Assembly (NCBI GenBank): GCA_032718475.1
Contig: JAUCBJ010002659.1
Location: 1-64,000 of the forward strand
Direction: 5' to 3'
Length of the DNA: 64,000 bases
Origin: Nemertoderma westbladi
Taxonomy: Eukaryota > Xenacoelomorpha > Nemertodermatida > Nemertodermatidae
Part shown: positions 10,711 through 23,400 of the stretch, one piece after another
Position numbering within the stretch: the first letter of the stretch is position 1
How the letters are laid out: the number at the start of each line of letters is the position of its first letter
Notes under the pieces: generated by a model
Database searches by the model: none
Seen by the model: the letters and a program-made list of their open reading frames with translations, nothing else
Told to the model about the DNA's origin: nothing
Translations under genes and position numbers: made by a program

Positions 10711-11466
10711 ATGGCGTCGGTCGATAAGCCATCGCGTGATGAAAGGAAGAATGAGTTAGCAAAAAAGAAAAAGAAACAATTAGAGACCATGGTATCTCAA
10801 CTATTAGCATCTCGCTCTGAAAGTGAGATGGTTGATACGATTCTCTATTTAGAAGGGCATAAAGGTGATGAAAGTGAATCGGCTGTGATACAAGCGGTGA
10901 AGAGTGTCATATTCAACGAGTTTAAAGAGACAAAGGCGATGATAAAGGAACTAGAAACCGGTAAACAAGCAAACGCGAGAAGGTTTTCAGAGGTTTCCCC
11001 ACTACGTTCACCCGTAAAACCGATTAAACAACCGAATACAAGGAGGTATTCAGAGGTGTCACCATTACGTTCCCCAGTAAAAACCGGCAAACCATTGAAT
11101 ACACGGAGGTATTCGGAAGTGGCCCCATTGCGTTCCGGAGTTTATGGCGGGGCTAACAAGAGGAATAAGTTGGATAGCAACGGCTCTACTTTGAGTTCTA
11201 CACCTAGCAGCGGCTCAGAGTTCAATCAAGATACCACCGTACTTATAAAAGGGGCCAACCAAGAGAAATCAGGCCATAGAAAGCTGGAGTGGATGTACCA
11301 ACTGAGATTATTGATGTGGAAGAATTTCTTACTCCAACGCCGAAAACCTATTGTAACTCTATTCGAAGTATTGTTGCCGATTCTTTTCGTAGCTGTTTTA
11401 CTCGGCGTTCGCACTACTACAACTTCTACATCCTATGCAGATGGCGTCAACTACACTGCCTTCGAT
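10711..11466 (+). CDS. ABCA gene 1 exon 1: N-terminal extension plus first membrane helix
   Basis: 252 codons ending at GAT|gtaagt. An in-frame TAG lies two codons before the ATG, and the ATG has A at -3 and G at +4, so this start is firm. Residues 1-192 have no counterpart in genes 2 and 3, where an in-frame stop lies just upstream of the ATG. The extension is Lys-rich at 15-25, helical to about 85, then has three 21-residue repeats starting at residues 90, 111 and 132 around the core [14 protein letters not shown], followed by a Ser-rich linker. The conserved transporter sequence starts at about residue 193 ([13 protein letters not shown]). Confidence 0.88.
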
Positions 11467-14400
11467 GTAAGTTAGAATTTATTAATTTCTGAAGTCGGAA
11501 ACTACAGTATTACCGACCCAGTTGAGTTAATCTTTCCTTTTTAATCAACTGAATTGGAGTTGAGCTGTTAATGCAACTGTAATAAATTATATTATGCAGT
11601 AACGCTGTAGGCCTATAATTTTGTTCAGAAATGGATAAAGTGGAAGCATATCATGGGTTTTTTTCCAATTCTGAACAAAATCAACTTAAGAATCGTTTTT
11701 ATATTATACGCCTAGACTGTCAACATATTTAGTAAATTCGAATTATACTGTAAAGTAGAACTGGCAAAATTTAACAATTCAATATGGTAACACTTTCAAA
11801 ATGATGAAAACTTCGTGGTAATAAATGGGATGTGGAATTGAACGAACTAAATTAAACACGCCGCGTAAAAGTAGGCTTGTGTAGGCCTACACTTGTGTGT
11901 TACATGGCACTGTGAAATGGACCCATAGTGAATACATATTAGTCAACCAATTGGATTCTGTCCACAGGAAATGAAGAAACACAGGTCTTCTGAGCCACAT
12001 CATCACAGCAGCAATTTCCGTTCCACATTGAAATAAAATGGATATGAAATTGGTACCTAACTGCATCGGATTCATTGGATGCATAGAGTGCAAGGTCCCC
12101 AAGGGAGAATTTTACGCCCTGGAACATGAATGAATGCCTGGTCCAATGCAATGGGCTAACTAACCTCTGTTACAGTTGGAGGGAATTGACCGGATGGTGA
12201 CTGTTTAATCCAGAGATCAGGGCGGGAACTTCACTTGTTTAAAAGCAGTGGATTGGGATGCGGCTGGAAAGATTTTATCAGGGAGTGAGGCATGGCGGTA
12301 GTAGATCTTTGTCTGCCGCACAACTACTGTTGTACAATCAATGTGGTACTCTCCAAACGGTCACAGTAAATGTATTAAAGTAAATGTCGGTTGGGAAAGG
12401 TCGGCAGAGGAGAGGCGGATAAGCGATGGGATATGGTTACGAGATAATGTTAACTGTGAGACGTTCGTCCAGGGGGAACCTGAATTCCTGATCATGATCG
12501 GCGTGCATTAAGGTGCAATGCCTCCGGACTCAGCATCATAGCGCCCCCTGATCGCACGTTCAGCCAAAACTTTTATTTTTACTATTTTTACACTTTTTCT
12601 CTGTGCCTTAATCGTCTCAAAGATAATTGTAATAATTTAATGACAAAATCGTTAAAATTCGCACAATAGATTAAACGACCACATGCAGGTGGCTTCATAA
12701 TATAAATTTGCACTCAGCCATGCAACAAAGCAAAACAGTAGGGATTATCTCCTTGATAATCTCAACCAATGGGTGTTAGTGTGTGCGTGTGGCGAACACC
12801 TACTGTTGATGTTGAAGCCTAGTGTGTCACCGTGGTGAGCCCCACTGCAGCTGAAGATCTGATTGTTGCCCAAGTAAGACTCTCACCTTGGCGTAGTTGT
12901 TATATCTGTAAGACATGAATTCACATCTATCCGAAGATCGTGAGTTCGATCCCTGCATCAGAGCCAGAGTAGTTTTTGTTTAGGTTTGGATGTTTTAAAG
13001 GGACTATCAAACACAATTAAATGGTAAGATAATGAGTACCAGTTTAATCTTGGGAGTAAAGTTATGGGGGGACCAATGATCAACTATAGGCTAACAGTTA
13101 ATATATATAGTTATTATAGTTATATACTGTTATAGTAAGTCATGGGGGCCCATACTGAAAAAAAAAGAGTTCAGACTTTGTGCGCAATCCGAGGCCTCAC
13201 AGCTGAAGAAAATTATTGAATAATCTATTGTACAGTGTACAGAGATACAGTATAAAAATTGTATTATTAAGGATTATTAACATAATTATTTAAATCAATG
13301 TTTCTATATTATTTCAGTTGAATACCTTCCCACCCCCGGGTCTCCGTCCTCCACTGGGAGGCCTCTGGGAGATTTCCTACAATCCCAACAATGCTTACAC
13401 TAACACAATCATGGGCGCAGCCGCAGCAAGTCTTGGAGTCACATGTGAGTTGAATTAATTATAAAGTTATATAAAACGAAACTATATAAATCAGTAGTGA
13501 GTAGGTAGATTAAGAATAAGCACGACCCGCAATATTATGGAATATTTGCCCAGTATATGTTAACTGTGGGGCCAGTTGGCGGAGCCTTTACCGAACTTAG
13601 GGCGGTGGGTTAATTTTTGCAAAAACTGTAAGCCTAGTTTGTTGTTGTGATTGTTGCCCTCGTTACGAATTTGACACCGTAAGGAGATGAGTTGAAAATC
13701 GAAAAAAATCGTTGAAAATATGTACCGTAGTCATAAATAAAAAAAAATGTTGAGAGACTTTCATTAAACCATAATTTTAATAGTCTCCCGCTAGAGGGAT
13801 ACATGTCCAAACCCTAGAATCCATCAAATTGCTTTGCCTTTAATCCGTTCAAGATTAAATTTAAATATGAGGTCTGTATGAGCAGCTGGAGGGTTCCTAG
13901 AACAGCTGTGGCATTGCCACGCACTATGAGGTCTGTATGAGCAGCTGGAGGGTTCCTAGAACAGCTGTGGCATTGCCACGCACAATGAGGTCTGTATGTG
14001 TAGCTGGAGGGTTCCTAGAACAGCTGTGGCATTGCCACGCACAATGCGGTCTGTATGTGTAGCTGGAGGGTTCCTAGACTAGCTATTGCATTGCCACGCA
14101 CAATGAGGTCTGTATGAGCAGCTGGAGGGTTCCTAGAACAGCTGTGGCATTGCCACGCACAATGCGCTCTGTATGTGCAGCTGGAGGGTTCCTAGACTAG
14201 CTATTGCATTGCCACGCACAATGAGGTCTGTATGAGCAGCTGGAGGGTTCCTAGAACAGCTGTGGCATTGCCACGCACAATGGCCATCGATAATTGTCCG
14301 AAGTTGGCCCTTCTAGTTTTACCCAATTTGGTCCATAGCAGACTAACTTGTCCCAAAACATTCACCAACAGATATAGACTCTGTGGAGATGGAATCTCTC

Positions 14401-17400
14401 AAGTACATTTCTCACACACAAGTACATATTATACTTTTTCTCGTACAACAATGTATACAGTTGTACATTGTTAATCATTTGTGAGTTTAAGATCATTTAC
14501 ATATTGTGGTTGTTCTTGTTTGATGTTCTTCACTATATTTAGCAACTTTTATGATCGTATTTTACATTTAACAGTGAAAGTTTTCCCAGATGAAGTTGAT
14601 ATGCTGGAGTATTTCAGCGCAATTAGTCAGTTACCCAACCCAACTATGTCATCTGCTCTTGGGGGAGTCACATTCTATACAAATGTTCCAAGTAACAGTT
14701 TAAATTATTCCATTCGAATGCATTCCTCTCCAATCAGCAACAAAGCCAAGTCATCGTTTGTGCAGGCCACCTGGAAAACCAAAGATTTGTGGAGAAGATC
14801 ACGGCTTGCTACACCGCGAAATCAGGAAGACAATGAAGGGGGGAATAATCCAGGTTAGTGAAATTCAAAGTATTAAGTGATTTTCGTGTGGGAAATATGA
14901 TGGGAATATTGTATAACCTACTACACAACATCAAACATACAGTACAACACTATATAACTACTAAATATTATATGCAGTACAAAAAAATTGCACAGTTACA
15001 TAATACTCCCCTATACCACACTCAAACAAAAACCTAATTTAAGTCACCCCCCCCCCCCCCCCCCCCGTCTGTTTACCTTGACCTAACAATTATATTGGAT
15101 CTCTAATAAATGGTGTCAGCATGGATGATACCAATACTGTCCATTGTTTATTAATTATCATATTTTTTGCTTTAACTATTAATATACTTTCTAGTATCCT
15201 CCTACGAAGTGTGTTATGATGTCCTTTGTGTAATTATTTTATCGCAACTAAAGAGAGGAATGTGCCCTGACCTGTGTTTTTGTAATGTGTACTGTAGATT
15301 ACAGGATTATTAGAGTATTAGCTTTCGTTATCTGAACTACAGACTGCCTGAAGAGAATGCCTAAAAGGCATATCAAATATATTGAATTGTTATTAAAGTT
15401 TGGATGATGGGAATATGTTAACGTCACGTTATCTACATACCTTAAATGTAAAGAAAGCGTGATATCGTAAAGTATATCTTGTATATCTGGTAACAAATAA
15501 AATGTTCCAGAATGTTTGGTATATTTTATTATTATTATTATTAAAATGGATTTACACGATAACGTGACGGGGAGATTACAACGCACAAATTTGTCTAAAA
15601 TATCTAAAATATCTTACGGTATTGAATTTAGAAAGAGAGTTTATATTGTAGAATATAACACATGTCTAGGATCGATTATTTATGTACATTAAGATGTTAA
15701 ACAAATAGAGTGTCAAGCAGTATCTCATTGTATAAATCATACAGTAAAGTGTATTGGCTATGCAATAAAATTAAGTAAAATTACACGTACAGTAGGTCAA
15801 TTCAATAAAATTTCATAAAAATAACAGAACAGTACTATAAAATTGTGACAACGTGCTTGCATTTAAAATGGTTTAGCTATACAGTAAAATTCATAAGAAT
15901 AACAAACAGTTTCTAAGTAAAATGATTGGATTAAAATTATATAATGTACAATATTTACTAAAAGACTAAAAATTCAGTAAAATTTTCATAGAGCAGTAAA
16001 ATATAAAATGGTTTGGTTTTTAAATAAAACGATTGCATTAAAATTATATATGTACAGTATTTACTTAAAATGGTTAATGATTTACATTAAAATAACAACT
16101 GATGTAGGTCCATACCACTTAGGTCTAAGTAAGGCGTTTGATTATGATTAATGATTATGGGTTGAGTAGGTCATCAAGATTCGGGAGACACAAATTACAA
16201 TTCATTTGGACACAATCGCAGTTTAATCTCCATGTACAGTTGATATCTACGTCATATCGTTTATGGAAGTGTTGCCAGAATAGGTCTAGGAGTCGAGCCT
16301 TTAGTCCAACATGGTTAAAAAATTCAGTTCGCGATGGTAACTGATTAGCTAGAAGCGGCGCACGGAACCAAAAATTTTGCTTCGAAATACATTTCCGTGG
16401 TTGCAATATATCGTATGTAAGGTGTATGTAAGGTGATTTGTGCTACGAGTATTCCTGTCCCGATTGTGCGTCTTTACTTTGACGTGCTGCGTCCAGTCGA
16501 TGTCATATTTATTATTTATTATTTTTGATAGTGTTAGAAGGTCACATAATTGGAGGTATAAAGATATTGGGAGTATATTTAGTTTTAATAGTCTTTCTTT
16601 GTATGTATACTCATCACTGCCTAATATCCAAATTGTACTTCTGCGTTGGATGCTTTCTACCAGATGGGAATCAGTTTTGTTTGGATGCCAGCAGGCCGAC
16701 CCATATAGAATTATGGGTAACACCATGGATTTATACAAATTCAACTTTGCCAGAATAGGAAGTGTTGCTGCACAATTTCTTCGGATTAATTGAAATGCAT
16801 TATTTCCCTTTTTACATTTCTCCTTGATATGCGCCGTCCAGGACAAATTAGACGTAATTGTTATTCCCAAATCTTTTTCTTTATCAACGCGCGATATTAA
16901 TTTTGAGTTTATACTGCGCCCTTCAATATCCCCACGAAATACTATCTGCTCACACTTCGACTCATTGAATAACCCGGCTTCCAGACCCCTTGTAACAAGT
17001 TGATCAATATCGAGTTGGGTGTTTATCGGATCGTTTATCGGTGATATCGACATTAATTTACAGTCATCTGCGAGGAGATAAGCGATGCTGACACCACAGA
17101 CTTCTGGGAGGTCATTGTCCTCGATGAGGAAAAGCAGGGGGCCCAGGAGAGATCCCTGAGCCATGCCACTAGCTACGTCTCTAGCGGTGGATGTCGCCTT
17201 GCCAACTCTTACAGATTGAGTTCTTCCAGATAAATAACTACGAATAATATACCAGAGATTTCCTCGTACTCCTATTCTCCACAACTTTTTAAGTAGGGAT
17301 TCGTGGCTAACTGAGTCAAATGCTTTTTGAAAATCCAAGTAAACTGTCTCCACCGCCAACTGTCCATCATTCATACCTTTGTATACATTATCCAAAAAAA

Positions 17401-20400
17401 TAAGAAGTTGTGTAATTGTTGATCTACATTTTCTAAAGCCATGTTGGGCGTTGTGTAGTCGCCCCCTCACCTGTTCATATCCTGCAATGAATATACACCG
17501 TTCGAATACTTTCCCTGGGATTGCGAGAAGTGAAATCGGACGGTACAAAATTATTTTAATTTTACTCCCATTTTTATGTTGGGGATTTACTAACGCATGT
17601 TTCCACAAAATCGGAAAATAGTTGACTTTTTTCAGTATTTTAAATATTGTAGACAAAGAAGGTGCAAGGACTTTCGCTAACGATTTAAGAATTCCAGGCG
17701 AAATATTATCTGGTCCTCGGGATTTAGTAACATCAAGAGCGGACAGAATATTCTCCACGGTCTCTACCGATACATCATAGTTGCTGGACGTTGTGAAGTT
17801 AGGGGGATCAACAATATCAATTGGAGGGGAGACCTTGCTAGTAGGTAGTCGAGGTGGTTTAAAGACAGATTGGAAAAATTCATTAAAAAGCTCAGCTTGT
17901 TCAATGTCCGTGGAGGCAATGTGATTTCTGTAATGCAAAACTGGTGGTAGTTGTGATGATCTGCGGAGACTTTTAAAGTATTTAAATAAGTGTTCCATCG
18001 ATCTCGAGTTTGAAAGGCGTGTCTCATACTGCGCTTGATCTTCTATAATGTCACTTTCAATGTCTTTTTGGAGCTGATCAAATTTCAGCTGTAATGTAAG
18101 TGCAGGTGATTTATATTTAGAGATTTTCCGTTGTACTGTATGTAGCTGTTTTAATTTGTGGGATGTTTTTTGTGAAATCCATGGTGGTTGAGATGCCCTA
18201 TGGATGGTCCGTTTTGGTACACAACTGTCAATCACTTTATATATCCATTTGTACCACTTTTCAATAATCAAGTCATAATCCACCACATTATCTACTATAG
18301 GATATTCTAACACAAATGGATGTGCGGCGCAAACTTGAGTTGCTTTCAGTACGTCGATTTTTCAAAAACTGTAATATTCCATCGTATGTGAATCATATTC
18401 ACGCTGTGTTTGTGTGCTCTTCACAGATCGTAGGTCTAATAAGCAGACGACAGGGTCATGATCCGATTTGATTTATTTGATCAAATATTTGATTTGATTT
18501 ATAGTACTTAATCACTTAATGAATAAAATGATCTTCAGCGGATTAGAACGCTTATATATCAGCGATTTTTCATCCAAATTCATATGTTTCTACATTATTT
18601 TGAATCCTTGCCTGACCTCCATTCCAATAGTTCACGATTGCTGCAAACCTATACAATATAATTATATTAAATCGCCAATGAGAGACTGCTTTTTTGAAAT
18701 CAGAATGGGTTCCGTAAAAGTCGTGGGACCATGGAGCCCATACTACTAGGATCGGCATGCTGCATTGCAGCTGCATTTTTAAGAATGCTGTGCCGGCTTA
18801 TCGACAAAATTGCACCACCACAACTCCCTAGCACCCATGACATTTGCTATATCATCCGCATCTTAAAGGCCAGTGTCCTTTAAGATGCGTCTCAAGAAAG
18901 TCATGGGCTGTCCACCATGCTTATTCACTCCATGAGGCTGCCAAAGTACAAGATTATGCACTGGCTGGTCCTCACGGCGAAAGCAATGTCCTGCAAAGCG
19001 GAGGCGATTTTGTTCTAGTGTCAAGCTTGGGGGAACCAATGAGACACCTCCAATGTTATATAGTGTCTGGTTGGAGATGTGTGCATTGTACCAGACACAA
19101 TGAACCCGGCGTAGCATTCTTGTGAATGTGCCATCCAGAGATTTGGTGTCCTCAGCAGTTAGAGCCCAGCATGGACTCCCATAGAGGAGCACTGGAACTA
19201 CTGCTGCTCTAAATAATCGGACCTTAAGTTTCCGGTTAATTCTCGGTGACTTCCAAATCCTGGAAAGCCTATTCAAGGCTGCCCATGCCTTTCACTTACG
19301 TATTCGAAGGTCCTCACCTGACTTCCGGATCCATGATCCCAGGTAACAGAAGTCGTCCACATGCTCAAGCATACCATCCTTTGAGCTTTATCCTTTGAAA
19401 TCGGATAGAAACTGATAAAAGTTTGGCACCGGTACCGGTATAGCTGCATTGTGCGCCATCTTGAGGACAATGCAGATATTGTTTTATACTATTAGTATTG
19501 TATTTATACTAGAACACCTACAATTACTTTATTAGGCCTACCGTACTGTTACTGTCACCGTCATGGCATATGGCTGAATTGAATTTTATTGATGAGATTG
19601 GTAAACTGATCGAGACTGAGAAGCGTGTTTTTGAGTATGTGCAAAGCGTGGAGCTTCTCCCCCGCACCCCGCACTCTACATCCACAACCAAATGGGCAAG
19701 GGGCAACCAACCATACGTCTTTGTCATTTTCCGGGTTGTACTGCACAATCTATAATTACGCTGATGAAGGGCCTAAGGGAATCATGCGGCTTGTTTCGCG
19801 ATGCTCTGGTGCTAATAAGCAAAAACGGACTGCCTTTGCCGATCTGCTTCTTGCTCTTTTCAAACAATACTACCCTCGCTGAATGTCAATACGACTTGAC
19901 CCAACAAACCCAAACGGCCCTTTTCGGGGCCAGCTACTGCTACTAGGATCGGCATGCTGCATTGCAGCTGCATTTTTAAGAATGCTGTGCCGGCTTGTCA
20001 TTAAAATTGCGCCGCCACAACTCCCTAACACCCATGACATTTGCTAGATCATCCGCATCTTCAAAGCCAGTGTCCTTAAAATGCGTCTCAAGAAAGTAGT
20101 GGGCTGTCCACCATGCTTATTCACTCCATGAGGCTGCCAAAGCACAAGATTATGCACTAGCTGGTCCTCACGGCGAAAATAATGTCCTGCAAAGCGGAGG
20201 CGATTTTGTTCTAGTGACAACCTTGGGGGAACCAATGAGACACCTCCAATATTATATAGTGTCTGGTTGGAGATGTGTGCATTGTACTTGACACAATGAA
20301 CCCGGCGTAGCATTCTTGTGAATGTGCTATCCAGAGATTTGGTGTCATCAGCAGTTAGAGCCCAGCATGGACTCCCATAGAGGAGTACTGGAACTACTGC

Positions 20401-23400
20401 TGCTCTAAATAATCGGACCTTAAGTTTCCTATTAATTCTCGGTGACTTCCAAATCCTGGAAAGCCTATTCAAGGCTGCCCATGCCTTTCCCTTACGTATT
20501 CGAAGGTCCTCACCTGACTTCCGGATCCATAATCCCAGGTAACAGAAGTCATCCACATGCTCAAGCATACCATCTTTTGAGCTTATGCTTATCCGATCAG
20601 AGACTTGCTGAGGACTTTCAAAGTTAACTGTCAAAATTTTGGTCTTTCTGGAGTTAATAAAAAGACCAACTCTAGAAGAAGCATGTTCTAATGAGCTGAG
20701 GAGCCGTTGGGCTCCCTCTAATGATTCTGAGAGTACTCCTAAGTCATCAGCAAAGTCTATATCAGTTAGGTACTTGGCAGGATTTCCTCGACTTCTGGAG
20801 CCAGTAGGTGGAGTTATCATCACCCCATCATCATTATAATGATCTATGGACATGCGTAGAACATAGTCAACAACAATTATGAACAAGAATGGTGCAAGTG
20901 TGTCTCCCTGGAGGACGCCCCATAACACTTCAAATGGTTCTGTGTCACCGTCAACAGTAAACACAAATGTTGTCGAACCATCGTATACTGATCTGATTGC
21001 TGCAATAATTTCATCAGGAATCCCATATAATGAAAGTATGCTGAACATACGTGAGCGAGAGACTGAATCAAAGGCCTTGAAGAAGTCAACAAAGATAACA
21101 GCCAGATGCCTGTCGTTCTTTTTTGATAACTCTTCAATTATCCTTCTAAGTGCCAAAATGGGCTCCATGGTCCCACGACCTTTACGGAACCCATTCTGAT
21201 TTCCACGGAGCAGTCTCTCAATGGGATCCCTGATGCGATTTAATAGAATTCTATTGTATAGCTTTGCAGCAATCGAGATAAATGAGATTTCCCGAAAAGA
21301 ACCATAGAGTGTTAGGTTGCCCTTCTTGGGAACTGGTACCAACTTATTTGTTTTCATTTCTTGTGGGACTCTTGTTGTTCGGTACATGTCTACTATGATG
21401 GAATAGATGAGCTTTAAACACTCAGGTATTTTAAAGACCTCAGGGGAAACACCATCTACTCCACTGGCACGATTGGTCTTAATGCTCTTTGCAGCAGCCT
21501 TCACTTCTGCAAAGGAGATATCACCAATGGGAATATCTGGGAGTACAGACTCAGACACTTTTACTTCTATAAAGTCATCAGGCAATACCCTGTCATTATT
21601 GAGGAGCTTTTCAAAGTGGGCTTTCCAACCATTGAGGCGATCGGCTGGTGATTCAGCCTTAACCTTGGTGGTTGGTTGGCTTTTTCGACCAGCAGGAGCC
21701 CATCCTGGCTTTTAAAGGGGCGTTTGAAGGGTTATCCATAAATAAAGGCAGACGTCGGGCTATTATCTTTGTTGACATCTTTAGGGCCTTTGATTCAGTC
21801 TCTCGCTCACGTATGTTCAGCATACTTTCATTATATGGGATTCCTGATGAAATAAATTGCAATCAGATCATTATAGGACGATTTGACGACATTTGTGTCT
21901 ACTATTGACGGTGACACAGATACATTCGATACATACATAGATATATACATAAGCTATAAGGGTTTCGTCCTTGAGCATGTGGATGACTTTTGCTACCTTA
22001 GATCATTGATCCAGAAGTCATGTGAAGATCTTCGAATATGTAATATTCGAATTATAGTTACTTATAATAGTTAGCATTGAATGGGCTGTCCAATATTTTT
22101 GGTGTCACATAGTATACTTTGGAATCTTAAGGTCCGAATATTTAGAGCAGCAGTAGAACCAGTACTCCTATATGGGAGTCCATACTTGGCTCTAACTGCT
22201 GAGGACACCAAATCTCTGGATGGCACATTCATAAGAATGCTACGCCAGGTTTATTGTGTCAAGTACATTGCACACATCTCCAACCAGACACTATATACTA
22301 TTGGAGGTATATACTATTGGAGGTGTCTCATTGGTTCCCCCAAGCTTGACACTTGAACACCGCATCCGCTTCTCAGGACATCACTTCCGCCGTTGGGATC
22401 ATCCTGTGCAGAATCTTGTACTTTGGCAGCACCAGGGAGAAAATAAGCATAAGCACAGATCATGTCTTTCATAAGACGCCTCTTAAAGGACACTGGCCTT
22501 GGAGATGCGGATATTCTCGCGAAAGTTATGGGGTAGGCTTATGGAGTTGTGGAGCTGCAATTCGATAAGCTGACATACCATTTTTAATGCACGCTGCATC
22601 ACATCAATCCAATTGTGGATTGCATGGTGGGTCTCACCAATTTTTTGTAAAGCATCCCAATAATGTGCAATTCCAATTCAGCAATTATAAATTTATTAAT
22701 TTACATTAATTTATAAATTTACATTATAAATTTCCAACATACCCAAAATGTTAATGAATAACTGCGCTGTATCTGGGCAATATCGACTGAGATATTTTTG
22801 TTGTACTGTATTTTAGCTAAAAAAGCAAAAATTTAAATTCTGGCTCACCCACTAAGGAAGAAAGAAAGCCTGTAGATAAATGGGGGTTGGTGTTCGTACT
22901 ACTGGTACTGATTGTTGGGATACTGCAGTATTGCACTACATGCGTCACTGCCTGCAGGGCCGGGTTCAGTATAATGGCGTGGCAAATACTTAAAAAACTA
23001 TATAATTAGGATTATAAATTACTGCGTGTGTGGGTGCAGCGTGCAGGGCAGGGTGAGCTGCTGTGGTACTGAAAGAACTATAATATTGGGATTAGCAGGC
23101 TACTACAGTACTGCACTGCTGTACATTAGTGTTGAGAACTGAGTCAATTTTTACTACTTTCAGTTACAGTTACAGTTTCAGTATTCAAAGTTTTGGATTT
23201 CAGTTATAGTTACAGTTTCAGTATTATAAAGTGTAACAATTCAGTTACAGTTGCAGTTTCAGTATTACAAAATTGAGCATTTCAGTTTCAGTTACAGTTT
23301 TGATCGTGATAAAATTCAGTTACAGTTTCAGTTATAGATTCAATACTGTATATGATCTCACGTAGTAAGCAGTCATTGAATTAATGTAGTCTCATCGGGC

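Noticed and set aside
13867-14280. CRISPR array
   Set aside because: The repeats abut with no variable spacers and the DNA is animal; it is a minisatellite.
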